Below, in pieces: positions 44,542 through 52,767 of a DNA stretch of 64,000 bases. Positions within the stretch are counted from its first letter, which is position 1, and each line of letters opens with the position of its first letter. The notes beneath the pieces are model-generated. The model worked only from the letters and a program-made list of their open reading frames with translations. It was not told where the DNA came from and did no database searches. Made by a program: the position numbers and the translations under genes. This stretch comes from Streptomyces deccanensis (GTDB lineage Bacteria; Actinomycetota; Actinomycetes; Streptomycetales; Streptomycetaceae), in NCBI RefSeq assembly GCF_022385335.1, contig NZ_CP092431.1, positions 2,852,001 through 2,916,000 on the forward strand, given 5' to 3'.

Positions 44542-45477
44542 ATGACATTCGACGATCAGGAGTGGGCAGCGACCCGCGCGTGGGTGGCCGAGCAGCTCCC
44601 CGCGGGCCGCTCCGTGCGGAACTCGACCGATCTGCGCGGCGGTTGGACGTCGCGGATGCGTCGGCTGGAACTCGACGACGGTACGGATCTGGTCCTGCGG
44701 TCGTTCGTGAAACCGTTCTTCCGGCTGCACGCGCCGGGGCTGTTGCGCCGCGAGGCCGACATGCTCACCCTGCTCGCCGACCATGACGACATTCCCGCGC
44801 CCCTTCTGCACGCCGTCGACCCGACGGCCGAACTCGCCGACCACCCCTCGCTGTTGATGTCCCTGTTGCCGGGGTCCGTGCGGGTCGCGGAGGACGCGGA
44901 CCTGGAGAGCCGGCTGGACCTGCTCGCCGGGCAGCTCGCCCGGATCCACGCGGTCGTACCGGAGGAACGGCCTCGCGCCTACCAGGCCTGGACCTCGCCC
45001 GAACGGGTCACCACGCCCGGCGGTCCCCTGTGGGAACGGGCCGTGGACGTGATCCGGCGGGAGGCGCCCGCGTACGAGGGGTGCTTTCTGCACCGGGACT
45101 TCCATCCGGGGAACGTGCTGTTCACGGGCGCGGGCGCGCGGGGTGATCTGCGGATCGGCGGGGTCGTGGACTGGGTCGAGACCTCGTGGGGGCCCGCCGA
45201 TCTGGACGTGGCGCACTGTTCGACGGCGGTGGCGCTGCTGTACGGGGCCGCGTACGGGGCGGGGTTCCGGGCGCGGTACGAGGCGCGGGGCGGGCGCCCG
45301 CTGGCGCGGAACCGGGACCACGCGTACTGGCTGCTGCTGGACGCGCTCGCGTACGCGCCGGACGCGGAGAAGCTGGCGGGTCCCTGGCGTGAGCTGGGGC
45401 GCACGGATCTGACGCCGGAGGTGCTGGGGGCACGGCTGGAGGCGTACGTGGGCGGGGTGGTGGAGCGGTACGCGTAG
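44542..45477 (+). CDS. Aminoglycoside-phosphotransferase-family (APH) kinase-like protein
   Basis: The 311-residue protein has the APH kinase fold. It shows GGWTSRMRRLELDDGTDLVL at the nucleotide-binding strands, LRREADMLTLLADH, the catalytic loop CFLHRDFHPGNVLF near residues 180-193 with Brenner Asp and Asn, and VVDWVETSWGPADLDVAH with the second metal Asp. The family phosphorylates antibiotics, sugars, choline or proteins. Nothing here points to resistance, so I leave the substrate open. Starts at ATG 44542, ends 8 bp before the weakly defined upstream part of the next gene. Confidence 0.85.
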   Translation: MTFDDQEWAATRAWVAEQLPAGRSVRNSTDLRGGWTSRMRRLELDDGTDLVLRSFVKPFFRLHAPGLLRREADMLTLLADHDDIPAPLLHAVDPTAELADHPSLLMSLLPGSVRVAEDADLESRLDLLAGQLARIHAVVPEERPRAYQAWTSPERVTTPGGPLWERAVDVIRREAPAYEGCFLHRDFHPGNVLFTGAGARGDLRIGGVVDWVETSWGPADLDVAHCSTAVALLYGAAYGAGFRARYEARGGRPLARNRDHAYWLLLDALAYAPDAEKLAGPWRELGRTDLTPEVLGARLEAYVGGVVERYA

Positions 45478-45651
45478 GGACTGTCAGTGGGGACCGGGAG
45501 GATGTGGTCAGGGGGCTGTTGTTCGGTGGTGTGCGGGGCCCTCGGTGGATGTGATGGGCTCGCGGGGGCGGAGAGCTTCGCGGCTCGGCGGGCGGGACGC
45601 GGCGTGTGGGTGGAGGCGGTCGGTGTGGGTGACGGGCGGCGGTATGTCGGG

Positions 45652-46815
45652 GTGGGCGAGCGGCGCGTGCGGTTGGGGCTGCGGCACCGGTTGGCCGGAT
45701 CGGCGCGGTCGGCGGGTCCCGAGGAGGTGGCCGGCGCGCTCGTCGCCCTGCACGGCTCGGATCCCGCGACGGTGTTCCTGGCCGTGGGCGCACGGCTCGC
45801 CGACGCCGCGCGGACGGTGACCGAGACCGAGCGGGCGCTCTACGCGGACCGGACGCTCGTCCGGATGCACGGCATGCGGCACACGGTGTTCGTGTTCCCC
45901 ACGGAGCTCGCCGCCGTGGTGCACGCCTCGACCGGCCTCACGGTCGCCGCGCGGGAGCGGGCCGCGCTGCTGAAGGAGATGGCGACGGCCGGCGCCCCGG
46001 ACGCGGCCTGGCTGAAGGACGTCGAGGAGGCGGCGCTGGCCGCGCTGGCCCGCCGGGGCCAGGCCACGGCGTCCGAACTCGCCGAGGACGAACCGAGGTT
46101 GAGGGAGCGGTTCGTGTACGCGGCCGGCAAGAGCTACGAGGGGACGCACAGCGTCTCGACCCGGCTGCTCAGGGTGCTGGGGGTGGAGGGCAGGGTCGTA
46201 CGGGGACGGCCGCTCGGCTCCTGGACGTCGAGCCAGTTCCGTTGGGCCGTGGCACCCGCCCATCCCGAGTTGGACGCGGCCGAGGCCCAGGCGTCGCTGC
46301 TGGGCCGGTGGTTGGCGGCCTGCGGTCCGGCGACCGAGGCGGACCTCAAGTGGTGGACGGGGTGGAAGGTCACCGAGGTGCGGCGGGCGCTGGCGGCGAT
46401 CGGGGCGCGGGCCGTGACGCTGGACGAGGGCACGGGGTTCGTGACCGCCGAGGACGAGGAACCGGTCCCCGACCCCGGCGAGCCCTGGGCCGCCCTGCTC
46501 CCGGCGCTCGACCCGACGGCCATGGGGTGGCGCGACCGCGACTGGTACCTCGCCCCCGGGGTACGGGCCGCGCTCTTCGACTACAGCGGCAACATCGGCC
46601 CGACGGTGTGGTGGAACGGCCGGGTGGTGGGCGGGTGGGCCCAGCGGGCGGACGGGGAGGTCGTGTGGCGGTTGCTGGACACGGACGGGGTGGGACGGGA
46701 GGCCGAGGAGGCGATCCACGAGGAGACCGCACGGCTTCAGGGGTGGGTCGGGGGCACGCGCGTCACACCGCGCTTCCGGACCCCGCTGGAGAAGGAGTTG
46801 GTGTCGGGCGGGTGA
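45652..46815 (+). CDS. Winged-helix protein of the YcaQ/AlkZ (HTH_42) family
   Basis: About 387 residues: LHGSDPATVFLAVGARL at the N-terminus, RTLVRMHGMRHTVFVFPTEL, a winged-helix segment (ALARRGQATASELAEDEPRL), ADLKWWTGWKVTEVRRALA, LLPALDPTAMGWRDRDWYL and GNIGPTVWWNGRVVGGWAQR. This is the order seen in YcaQ/AlkZ proteins, DNA glycosylases that unhook crosslinks, and in their non-catalytic relatives. A glutamine pair of the AlkZ active site is not evident (LHGSDPAT instead of QxQ), so it may be an AlkX-type or inactive member. Start uncertain: GTG 45652 gives the family N-terminus; GTG 45625 is possible. Confidence 0.82.
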   Translation: MGERRVRLGLRHRLAGSARSAGPEEVAGALVALHGSDPATVFLAVGARLADAARTVTETERALYADRTLVRMHGMRHTVFVFPTELAAVVHASTGLTVAARERAALLKEMATAGAPDAAWLKDVEEAALAALARRGQATASELAEDEPRLRERFVYAAGKSYEGTHSVSTRLLRVLGVEGRVVRGRPLGSWTSSQFRWAVAPAHPELDAAEAQASLLGRWLAACGPATEADLKWWTGWKVTEVRRALAAIGARAVTLDEGTGFVTAEDEEPVPDPGEPWAALLPALDPTAMGWRDRDWYLAPGVRAALFDYSGNIGPTVWWNGRVVGGWAQRADGEVVWRLLDTDGVGREAEEAIHEETARLQGWVGGTRVTPRFRTPLEKELVSGG

Positions 46816-47052
46816 GGGGGCGCCTGATAGCTCGGGGGTACGGGCGCGTCGGCGGGTGCGGGATGGGGCGCCTATCAGCTCGGGGGTACGGGTGCGTTGG
46901 CGGGTGCGGGATGGGGCGCCTATCAGCTCGGGGGTACGGGTGCGTTGGCGGGTGCGGGGTGGGACGCCTATCAGCTCGGGGGTTCGGTGCGTTGGCGGGT
47001 GCGGGATGGGGCGCCTGATAGCTCGGGGGTGGGGTTCGTCGGCGGGTGCGGG
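46813..47052. repeat. 48-bp tandem array (about 5 units) of the dispersed repeat's outer module
   Basis: Units start near 46813, 46861, 46909, 46957 and 47004. Each reads about GGGCGCCTATCAGCTCGGGG followed by a GTGCGTTGGCGGGTGCG part. One such unit is found singly at the left end of dispersed repeat copies 5 and 6, so this is a local amplification of that module. It starts at the stop codon of the YcaQ-like gene. Confidence 0.9.
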
Positions 47053-47185
47053 TGGGTTGTGGTTGCTCGCGCAGTTCCCCGCGCCCCTGAAAAGCAGGGG
47101 CTGCGCCCCGTGCTTTTCAGGCCCGCAGGGCCTGGGCTTTTAGGGGCGCGGGGAACTGCGCGAGAAGCCCCACCGGCCCGCGGAC
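47029..47185. repeat. Dispersed modular inverted repeat, copy 9 (full length)
   Basis: Joined directly to the 48-bp array. Core 47068-47088, AAAAGCAGGGGCTGCGCCCC hairpin, CAGGCCCGCAGGGCCTG hairpin (from 47119), reverse core 47142-47162, ending GAGAAGCCCCACCGG. Confidence 0.88.
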
Positions 47186-47210
47186 GAGATGCCGGCCCGT
47201 GGACGAAGTG

Positions 47211-47381
47211 CCGACACATCCGCCGGGTGCCCGCGCAGCAAAAGCCCGGCGAGCGCCAGGTGCCCGCGCAGCGAAAGGCCGACACAAGCACCGGGTGCCG
47301 CGCAGCAAAAGGCCGGCCCGAGCACCCGGTGCCCGCGCAGCGAAAGGCCGACACGAGCGCCGGGTGGCCGCGCAGCGACGG
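47211..47381. repeat. 33-35-bp tandem repeat (5 units)
   Basis: Five units of the form CCGACACGAGCGCCGGGTG followed by CCCGCGCAGCGAAAGG, of 35, 33, 34, 35 and 34 bp. They end 18 bp before the stop of the convergent DUF4360 gene. Unrelated in sequence to the dispersed repeat next to it. Lengths are not multiples of three and no gene is seen here. Confidence 0.85.
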
Positions 47382-47399
47382 CGCACCCGGCGTCGCGGC

Positions 47400-48047
47400 T
47401 CACTTCTCCGGGCACTCCTTCCAGGCCAAGTGGTAGATCGTGCTGATGTCACCGTCCGTCGAGTCCATGGTCATGAAGCTCGTGCTGCCCGCCGGCGACG
47501 ACCCCCGGTTGACCCGCAGCTCGGTGTTGATGTTGAAGTTCCGCTCGACCCCACAGGGCGCCCACACCAGTTGGGCCCAGTCGGTCTCGTCCGTGGCCTG
47601 CCAGTTGTCCTCGAGGGGGCCGTTGAACGTGTGGGTCCGCGCGGCCGTGTCGGGCGACCCCTGGAAGTAGTACGAGGCCTTCTCCACGCCGCTCGCACCG
47701 CGCTGGAGCGAGGCGAAGCCTCGGTAGTCCACGCTGGCGATGGCGTACGTGAAGCCGCCAGGCACATGGACGATCAGGTTGAGCTGGCAGTTCTTGCGGA
47801 ACGCGGTGGACGGGGCGCCACCGCCGACCTGGGCGAGGTAGTCGCTGTAGGTCACCGTGAACGCGGTGTTGTCCGGCGAGACGGCGACCGCGGCCGTGCC
47901 CGCCGGACAGCCGGAGCCGTTCACCGTGGCGACCTTGATGACGATCTTGTCCGGGGGCGGGTCCTCGAAGGGGGAATCGGCCTGCGCGGGAAGCGCGGAG
48001 GCGAAGAGGGCGGCGACCGCGCCGCCCAGGAGGAGACCTCGAACCAT
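47400..48047 (-). CDS. DUF4360 secreted protein
   Basis: The 215-residue precursor has a signal peptide (VRGLLLGGAVAALFASALPAQA). The DUF4360 pattern follows: KIVIKVATVNGSGCPAGTAA, AVSPDNTAFTVTYSDYLAQV, KNCQLNLIVHVPGGFTYAI, DYRGFASLQRGASG, VWAPCGVERNFNINTELRVN. Four cysteines are in positions for two disulfides. The family is secreted and common in actinobacteria and fungi; its function is unknown. The ATG has AGGAG nine bases upstream and follows a T-rich hairpin. Confidence 0.9.
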   Translation of the reverse strand: MVRGLLLGGAVAALFASALPAQADSPFEDPPPDKIVIKVATVNGSGCPAGTAAVAVSPDNTAFTVTYSDYLAQVGGGAPSTAFRKNCQLNLIVHVPGGFTYAIASVDYRGFASLQRGASGVEKASYYFQGSPDTAARTHTFNGPLEDNWQATDETDWAQLVWAPCGVERNFNINTELRVNRGSSPAGSTSFMTMDSTDGDISTIYHLAWKECPEK

Positions 48048-48201
48048 GGGGGGTTCTCCTATCAGGGTCATGCACATGTCAACAAACATGCGCGAGGACC
48101 CCACGGTCCGCGAGAAACACAGCCATGCGGGCACAGTCTGTGAAACACCTGTGAAGACCGAGGGGCGACCGCATCGTATGGACCCCGGGCGGGCAGGGCT
48201 A

Positions 48202-48247
48202 GGGCGATCTCCGGCCAACCCTGGCGGCCGGAGATCGCCCATTTTTC
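48202..48247 (+). terminator. Intrinsic-type hairpin with T-run
   Basis: GGGCGATCTCCGGCC pairs perfectly with GGCCGGAGATCGCCC, followed by ATTTTTC: a rare classical rho-independent form for this genome. Its T-run points to the plus strand, where no gene ends. On the minus strand it lies between two genes, where it could separate transcripts. Confidence 0.65.
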
Positions 48248-48328
48248 AAGCACCCGAGCACCGAGCACCCGAGCACCCGAGCACCCGGGCGGCGTCAGCG
48301 GTCGTACCGCGTCAGCCGCCCCACCGCG

Positions 48329-48643
48329 TCAGCGGCTGTAGCGCATCAGCGCCCGCACCATGTGGCACGTGGTGTCCGACGGCGGGTGCACCCCGATGAC
48401 CTCCGCCGTGCTCCGGATCGTCTCGTTGCGCGCCTGGTTCGGCGTGTGGACACCGGAGTCGAGCAGGGCGATCGCGAGGCGCATGGCCTTCAGGCGCCGG
48501 TTGTGGGTGATGTACCACTCGCGCGGGCGGCCCGGCGGCAGCGTGTGCTTCACCACCGGGGCGTAGGGCAGGTCGAGCAGTACGGGGTGCTGGACGGTGG
48601 ACTGGGTGGGCAGCGGCTTCGACTTCAGTGCGGCAGCGGGCAA
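48329..48643 (-). CDS. Conserved hypothetical protein (104 aa), TTG start
   Basis: The protein reads PAAALKSKPLPTQSTVQHPV, then KHTLPPGRPREWYITHNRRL, SGVHTPNQARNETIRSTAEV and ends HMVRALMRYSR. It is basic and soluble. The start is TTG at 48643: AGGAGG lies six bases before it, and the ATG two bases further upstream is out of frame and stops quickly. I do not recognise the family; the segment NRRLKAMRLAIALLDSG could be a short DNA- or RNA-binding helix. It is divergent from the ArsC-like gene. Confidence 0.65.
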   Translation of the reverse strand: MPAAALKSKPLPTQSTVQHPVLLDLPYAPVVKHTLPPGRPREWYITHNRRLKAMRLAIALLDSGVHTPNQARNETIRSTAEVIGVHPPSDTTCHMVRALMRYSR

Positions 48644-48819
48644 GACATCCTCCTGTCGCGGTCTGGGCGCCGCCGGAAATCCCCCGTCGGCAACCCTCGA
48701 ACACTGCTTCTATTTTACTACCCACCACTGACAATCGCCCCTGGCCAGAAGGGTTCTGAGGGTCCTGTGACAGAGGTGGAACACGGGTTTTTCCGGCCCG
48801 GTTGGCTACGGTGGGCGGC

Positions 48820-49179
48820 ATGGAGATCTGGATCAATCCGGCCTGTTCCAAGTGCCGCAGCGCCCTCAGCCTGCTCGACGCCGAGGGCGCCGACTACACC
48901 GTCCGCCGCTATCTGGAGGACGTCCCGAGCGAGGACGAGATCCGTGCCGTACTGGAGCGGCTCGGGCTCGAACCGTGGGACATCACCCGCACCCAGGAGG
49001 CCGCCGCCAAGGAGCTCGGCCTCAAGGAGTGGGCCCGGGACGCCGGGACGCGCGACCGGTGGGTCAAGGCACTCGCCGAGCACCCGAAGCTCATCCAGCG
49101 GCCGATCATCACCGCGGACGACGGCACAGCGGTGGTGGGGCGCACGGACGAGGCGGTACGGGACGCCCTGTCCAGGTAA
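48820..49179 (+). CDS. ArsC/Spx-family thioredoxin-fold protein
   Basis: The 119-residue protein: MEIWINPACSKCRSALSLLD (redox motif CSKC), YLEDVPSEDEIRAVLERLGL, LIQRPIITADDGTAVVGR. It matches the arsenate reductase (glutaredoxin-type)/Spx fold. The arginine expected in the RPI motif is present (QRPI). It may reduce arsenate, but most actinobacterial members of this group have no known substrate and no ars genes are nearby. ATG 48820 is chosen; GTG 48811 is possible. Confidence 0.85.
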   Translation: MEIWINPACSKCRSALSLLDAEGADYTVRRYLEDVPSEDEIRAVLERLGLEPWDITRTQEAAAKELGLKEWARDAGTRDRWVKALAEHPKLIQRPIITADDGTAVVGRTDEAVRDALSR

Positions 49180-49311
49180 CTGCAGTGTGACGTCCGTTAC
49201 TTGAGAGTTTCCTGTGACCGTTGAGTAACCTCGTTCGGGATCTCGTACATAGCGGCGTACTCGTCCGATCCGATGGCCCCGGCGAGGGTCCACCAGGAAC
49301 AGGAGGCGCGC

Positions 49312-50028
49312 ATGTCGCGTAGGAGAACGCTCGGCACGAAGAAGAAGGTCGCGCTGTTCGTGACCGCGGCGGCGGTGGCGGGAGGCGGGGCCTTCGCCAT
49401 GGCGGCCACGTCGAACGCGGCGCAGTCCGCGGCGGATTCCAGTGTCTGCCAGGGTCTGGCCACCGCTCTCGGCAACAACGAGCGGTTCATCGCGGACCAG
49501 AAGGCGAAACCCGACGCCCAGTCGGCGGCCCGGATCGCCAACCGTGAGGCGGTCATCGCCCAGATCAAGGTCCAGCAGGAGGCGTCGGACTGCGTCGTCG
49601 GGGAGTCGGCTCAGGGCTCCCAGGCGGCACAGCCCGCACAGCCGTCCGCGCCGGCCGCGGAGACCGGGGGGTCGGCTCAGGACCCCCAGGGCGACGAGGC
49701 CGCGGGGAACGCGGGCGGCACGGGGGACGCGGGCGGCGCCGGAGAGGCGGCCGGCGGGAACGCGGGGAACGCCGGTGCGGGCGAGCAGGTCTGCAACGGC
49801 TCCACCGTCACCCTCTCCGGCGAGGGCGGCGCCCCGGCCGCGTCCAGCAACGAGTTCCCGGCGGGGACCAAGCTGCGGGTGACCAACCTGGACAACAACA
49901 AGTCCACCACCGTGGAGGTCACCTCCGTCTCCGGCAGCTGTGTCCTGTTGAACAACTCGGCCTTCGAACAGGTCCGGGAACCCGGCAAGTTCCTGATCCG
50001 CCGCGCGCTGATCGAGAAGGTGGGGTGA
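49312..50028 (+). CDS. Secreted protein with RlpA-like double-psi beta-barrel end
   Basis: The 238-residue precursor starts with a basic N-terminus and signal peptide (KKKVALFVTAAAVAGGGAFA). A helical segment (VCQGLATALGNNERFIADQK) and a low-complexity Gly/Ala/Asn linker (AGNAGGTGDAGGAGEAAGG) follow. A C-terminal domain (VCNGSTVTLSG, NEFPAGTKLRVTNLDNNKST, TVEVTSVSGSCVLLNNSAFE) resembles the DPBB fold of RlpA lytic transglycosylases. The conserved NDRGP-type acidic site is replaced by VSGSC, so it may bind rather than cut glycan. The ATG has AGGAGG seven bases upstream. Cell-wall role is inferred. Confidence 0.78.
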   Translation: MSRRRTLGTKKKVALFVTAAAVAGGGAFAMAATSNAAQSAADSSVCQGLATALGNNERFIADQKAKPDAQSAARIANREAVIAQIKVQQEASDCVVGESAQGSQAAQPAQPSAPAAETGGSAQDPQGDEAAGNAGGTGDAGGAGEAAGGNAGNAGAGEQVCNGSTVTLSGEGGAPAASSNEFPAGTKLRVTNLDNNKSTTVEVTSVSGSCVLLNNSAFEQVREPGKFLIRRALIEKVG

Positions 50029-50096
50029 GCCCGGCCGGACCGGCGGGCCGGACCCGCTCGTTACGGTGAGGTGAAGGGCAGGCGATCGCCGCCCAC

Positions 50097-50133
50097 GGAG
50101 GCCGGCCGCCGCGCACAGCGGTGGCCGGCCTCC
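50097..50133. terminator. Terminator hairpin between secreted-protein gene and glnII
   Basis: GGAGGCCGGCC pairs perfectly with GGCCGGCCTCC around a 15-base loop, 69 bp past the upstream stop codon. Confidence 0.7.
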
Positions 50134-50190
50134 CCCGCGCTTACGACCAGCGGGTCCACCGGGACGTGAGTCACGCCACAGAGGTACCAG

Positions 50191-50228
50191 GTAACACGGG
50201 GTTCACATTCGAGCAATGACCGGGAAAT
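50191..50228 (+). promoter_or_regulatory. GlnR box of glnII
   Basis: Half-sites at 11-bp spacing: GTAAC-N6-TTCAC-N6-GCAAT-N6-GAAAT, ending 100 bp before glnII. Same architecture as the glnA box but with weaker middle half-sites. Confidence 0.8.
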
Positions 50229-50327
50229 CGCAGGTTGACAGGCTGCCCGGCATCAGCGGCGTTTCAGTGCCGCAGCGCCGCAGCACCCGCACATGCGCCT
50301 AGTGACCCACCCCGAAGGATGTGTCCC

Positions 50328-51359
50328 GTGACCTTCAAGGCTGAGTACATCTGGATCGACGGCACCGAGCCGACGGCCAAGCTCCGCTCCAAGACCAAGA
50401 TCATCGCGGGTGAGCCCGCCGGTCTGGACGCGCTGCCGATCTGGGGCTTCGACGGGTCCTCCACCAACCAGGCCGAGGGGCACTCCTCGGACCGTGTGCT
50501 CCAGCCGGTCTTCACCTGCCCGGACCCGATCCGCGGCGGCGACGACGTCCTCGTGCTCTGCGAGGTCCTCAACATCGACATGACGCCGCACGAGTCCAAC
50601 ACCCGTGCCGCGCTGCGTGAGGTCGCCGAGAAGTTCGCCGCGCAGGAGCCGATCTTCGGCATCGAGCAGGAGTACACGTTCTTCCAGGACGGCACCCCGC
50701 TCGGCTTCCCCAAGGGCGGCTTCCCGGCCCCCCAGGGCGGCTACTACTGCGGTGTCGGCGCCGACGAGATCTTCGGTCGTGACATCGTCGAGGCCCACCT
50801 GGAGAACTGCCTGGCCGCCGGTCTCGGCATCTCCGGCATCAACGCCGAGGTCATGCCCGGCCAGTGGGAGTTCCAGGTCGGCCCGCTGGCCCCGCTGGAC
50901 GTCTCGGACCAGCTGTGGGTGGCCCGCTGGCTGCTCTACCGCACCGCCGAGGACTTCGACGTCGCCGCCACCCTGGACCCCAAGCCGGCCAAGGGTGACT
51001 GGAACGGCGCCGGTGCGCACACCAACTTCTCCACCAAGGCGATGCGCGAGGGCTACGACGCGATCATCACCGCGTGCGAGTCGCTGGGCGAGGGCTCGAA
51101 GCCGCTCGACCACGTCAAGAACTACGGCGCCGGCATCGACGACCGTCTGACCGGTCTGCACGAGACCGCCCCGTGGAACGAGTACTCCTACGGTGTCTCC
51201 AACCGTGGCGCCTCGGTCCGTATCCCGTGGCAGGTCGAGAAGGACGGCAAGGGCTACATCGAGGACCGTCGACCCAACGCCAACGTCGACCCGTACGTCG
51301 TCACGCGCCTGATCGTCGACACCTGCTGCACCGCGCTCGACAAGGCCGGCCAGGTCTGA
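50328..51359 (+). CDS. glnII: Glutamine synthetase type II
   Basis: The 343-residue eukaryotic-type GSII: TFKAEYIWIDGTEPTAKLRS, LPIWGFDGSSTNQAEGHSSD, PIFGIEQEYTFFQDG, GGYYCGVGADEIFGRDI, VMPGQWEFQVGP, GAGAHTNFSTKAMREG, GVSNRGASVRIP, EDRRPNANVDPYVV. It makes the same product as GlnA but is not adenylylated; Streptomyces carry both. The GTG at 50328 gives the usual VTFKAEYIW start. GlnR box upstream and a terminator downstream. Confidence 0.97.
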   Translation: MTFKAEYIWIDGTEPTAKLRSKTKIIAGEPAGLDALPIWGFDGSSTNQAEGHSSDRVLQPVFTCPDPIRGGDDVLVLCEVLNIDMTPHESNTRAALREVAEKFAAQEPIFGIEQEYTFFQDGTPLGFPKGGFPAPQGGYYCGVGADEIFGRDIVEAHLENCLAAGLGISGINAEVMPGQWEFQVGPLAPLDVSDQLWVARWLLYRTAEDFDVAATLDPKPAKGDWNGAGAHTNFSTKAMREGYDAIITACESLGEGSKPLDHVKNYGAGIDDRLTGLHETAPWNEYSYGVSNRGASVRIPWQVEKDGKGYIEDRRPNANVDPYVVTRLIVDTCCTALDKAGQV

Positions 51360-51387
51360 TCCTCGGCAGCCGCACAGCGTTTCCCGT

Positions 51388-51418
51388 GAGGGCGTCCACC
51401 GGTTCGGTGGGCGCCCTC
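51388..51418 (+). terminator. Terminator hairpin after glnII
   Basis: GAGGGCGTCCACCG pairs with CGGTGGGCGCCCTC (one mismatch) around GTT, 29 bp past the stop. Confidence 0.75.
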
Positions 51419-51452
51419 CGGCGTTGTCAGTGGGACGTGTCAGGGTGGGGGC

Positions 51453-52433
51453 ATGAAGATCGACGGGGGCGACCCGAACGACATGGCCGACCGCACCGAC
51501 CCGGCCGGACTGGCCGTCAAGGTCGAGACGGAGTACGGGGAGAAGCACGCCCGGATCACGGCGGGGCGGCTGCGTGAGTTGGTGTGCCGGATCGGGGACC
51601 ACGGCGACCGCTTCCTGGTCGTGCAGCGGATACCGGACGTGCCGGACGTCTTCGTCCAGGTCTGGCACCAGCGGGCCGACGACGGCACCGACGGCGAGTA
51701 CCAGCTGGAGCACCGTGAGGGCCGCGACCGGTTCTTCGGGGCCGTCCTCACCGACCCGGAGCGGGTCGCCGAGGCCATGACCGGCTGGGCGCGGCGGGCG
51801 GAGGGCTGGGACACCGGCATCGAGTGGACCCCCGTCGAGCACGACGCCCCCGAGGAGGTGCCGGAGCTCGACGACGACGTACGGGAGCAGACCGAGGAGC
51901 GGGTACGGGAGTTGCTGCGCTGCGGATACGACGACCGGGCGCGGCTCAGCGAGGCCGCCGAGGAGTACCTGGTCGAGGGCGACCACCGGCCCGTCTCCCC
52001 CGCGCAGGCCCGGCAGCTCGTCGACCGGCTCTGGGTGGACCGGCTCGCCGAGCAGGACACGTGGGACGGGGTCACCGACCCCGAGCGGCTCACCCGTGCC
52101 TTCGAGGCCCTCCAGAGGGCGCACGGCATCACCGCCCGGGAGAACTTCACGTGCTGCCGCACCTGCGGTACGAGCGAGATAGGCGCCGAAGGGCCCCCGG
52201 ACGCCCGTGGGTTCGTGTTCTTCCACTCCCAGTGCACCGAGGGCGCCGCCGCCGGACACGGGCTGATGCTGCTCTACGGCGGCTTCGACGGCTCCGCCGG
52301 GACCACGACGGCGGTGGGCCGGGAGGTCGTCGCGGCCCTCGCGGCCGAGGGCTTGTCCACGGAGTGGGACGGCGATCCCGGCACGGCCATCACCGTCACC
52401 CCGCTGGATTGGCGGAAACGCCTGGTCGGCTGA
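51453..52433 (+). CDS. Conserved hypothetical protein (326 aa) with Cys-rich motif
   Basis: The soluble protein starts MKIDGGDPNDMADRTDPAGL. An N-terminal part (LVVQRIPDVPDVFVQVWHQR) is followed by a helical middle (REQTEERVRELLRCGYDD). The C-terminal half begins with ENFTCCRTCGTSEIGAEG and includes GFVFFHSQCTEGAAAGHGL and LMLLYGGFDG. The cysteines (CCRTC and a later Cys with His) could bind zinc. It looks like a known actinobacterial domain of unknown function (I think DUF6891 for the second half), but I cannot confirm it. It starts 35 bp after the glnII terminator. Confidence 0.8.
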   Translation: MKIDGGDPNDMADRTDPAGLAVKVETEYGEKHARITAGRLRELVCRIGDHGDRFLVVQRIPDVPDVFVQVWHQRADDGTDGEYQLEHREGRDRFFGAVLTDPERVAEAMTGWARRAEGWDTGIEWTPVEHDAPEEVPELDDDVREQTEERVRELLRCGYDDRARLSEAAEEYLVEGDHRPVSPAQARQLVDRLWVDRLAEQDTWDGVTDPERLTRAFEALQRAHGITARENFTCCRTCGTSEIGAEGPPDARGFVFFHSQCTEGAAAGHGLMLLYGGFDGSAGTTTAVGREVVAALAAEGLSTEWDGDPGTAITVTPLDWRKRLVG

Positions 52434-52522
52434 GGGCACGACAGACTCCCGTCATGTTCAAGAAGCGTCCAAGCAGTGAGAGGAGGCTCCTGCGACGGGC
52501 GTGTGTCTGCTTCAATGGGGCC

Positions 52523-52645
52523 ATGGCCAGCTTCCAGAACCGACGTGCGACGGGTCGCCATGACCTCGAGCCCTTCTGGCCTTCCCGTCAGCACCACGAC
52601 TTCGACCGGGTGTGTTGCCGCGCGATGAACGCGCCGGCCCTCTAA
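52523..52645 (+). CDS. Small leader-type peptide (40 aa) upstream of a winged-helix regulator
   Basis: The peptide MASFQNRRATGRHDLEPF... ends RQHHDFDRVCCRAMNAPAL. The last part has the pattern R-x-H-x-D-F-x-R-V-x-C that I recall from Streptomyces putative leader peptides thought to attenuate downstream genes, often in response to cysteine; it has two adjacent Cys codons. It stops 122 bp before the regulator start at 52768. A longer in-frame start (MFKKRPSSERRLLRRACVCF) at about 52454 is possible. Expression and role are unproven. Confidence 0.55.
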   Translation: MASFQNRRATGRHDLEPFWPSRQHHDFDRVCCRAMNAPAL

Positions 52646-52767
52646 AGCCGTACACCCCGGCCTTCGGTCGGCGCGGAACGACGTACGTCCCTCGGCGGGT
52701 CCCCGACCACGAACTCGGCCGCCGAGGTCTCCCGGACGAACCTCTCGCGCGAAAGAGCTGACCCCTC

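Noticed and set aside
44542..45477. Aminoglycoside resistance gene
   Set aside because: The fold is APH-like, but the family is broad and no antibiotic cluster or resistance context is nearby.
46813..47381. CRISPR array
   Set aside because: The repeats are directly adjacent with no unique spacers, and no cas genes are present.
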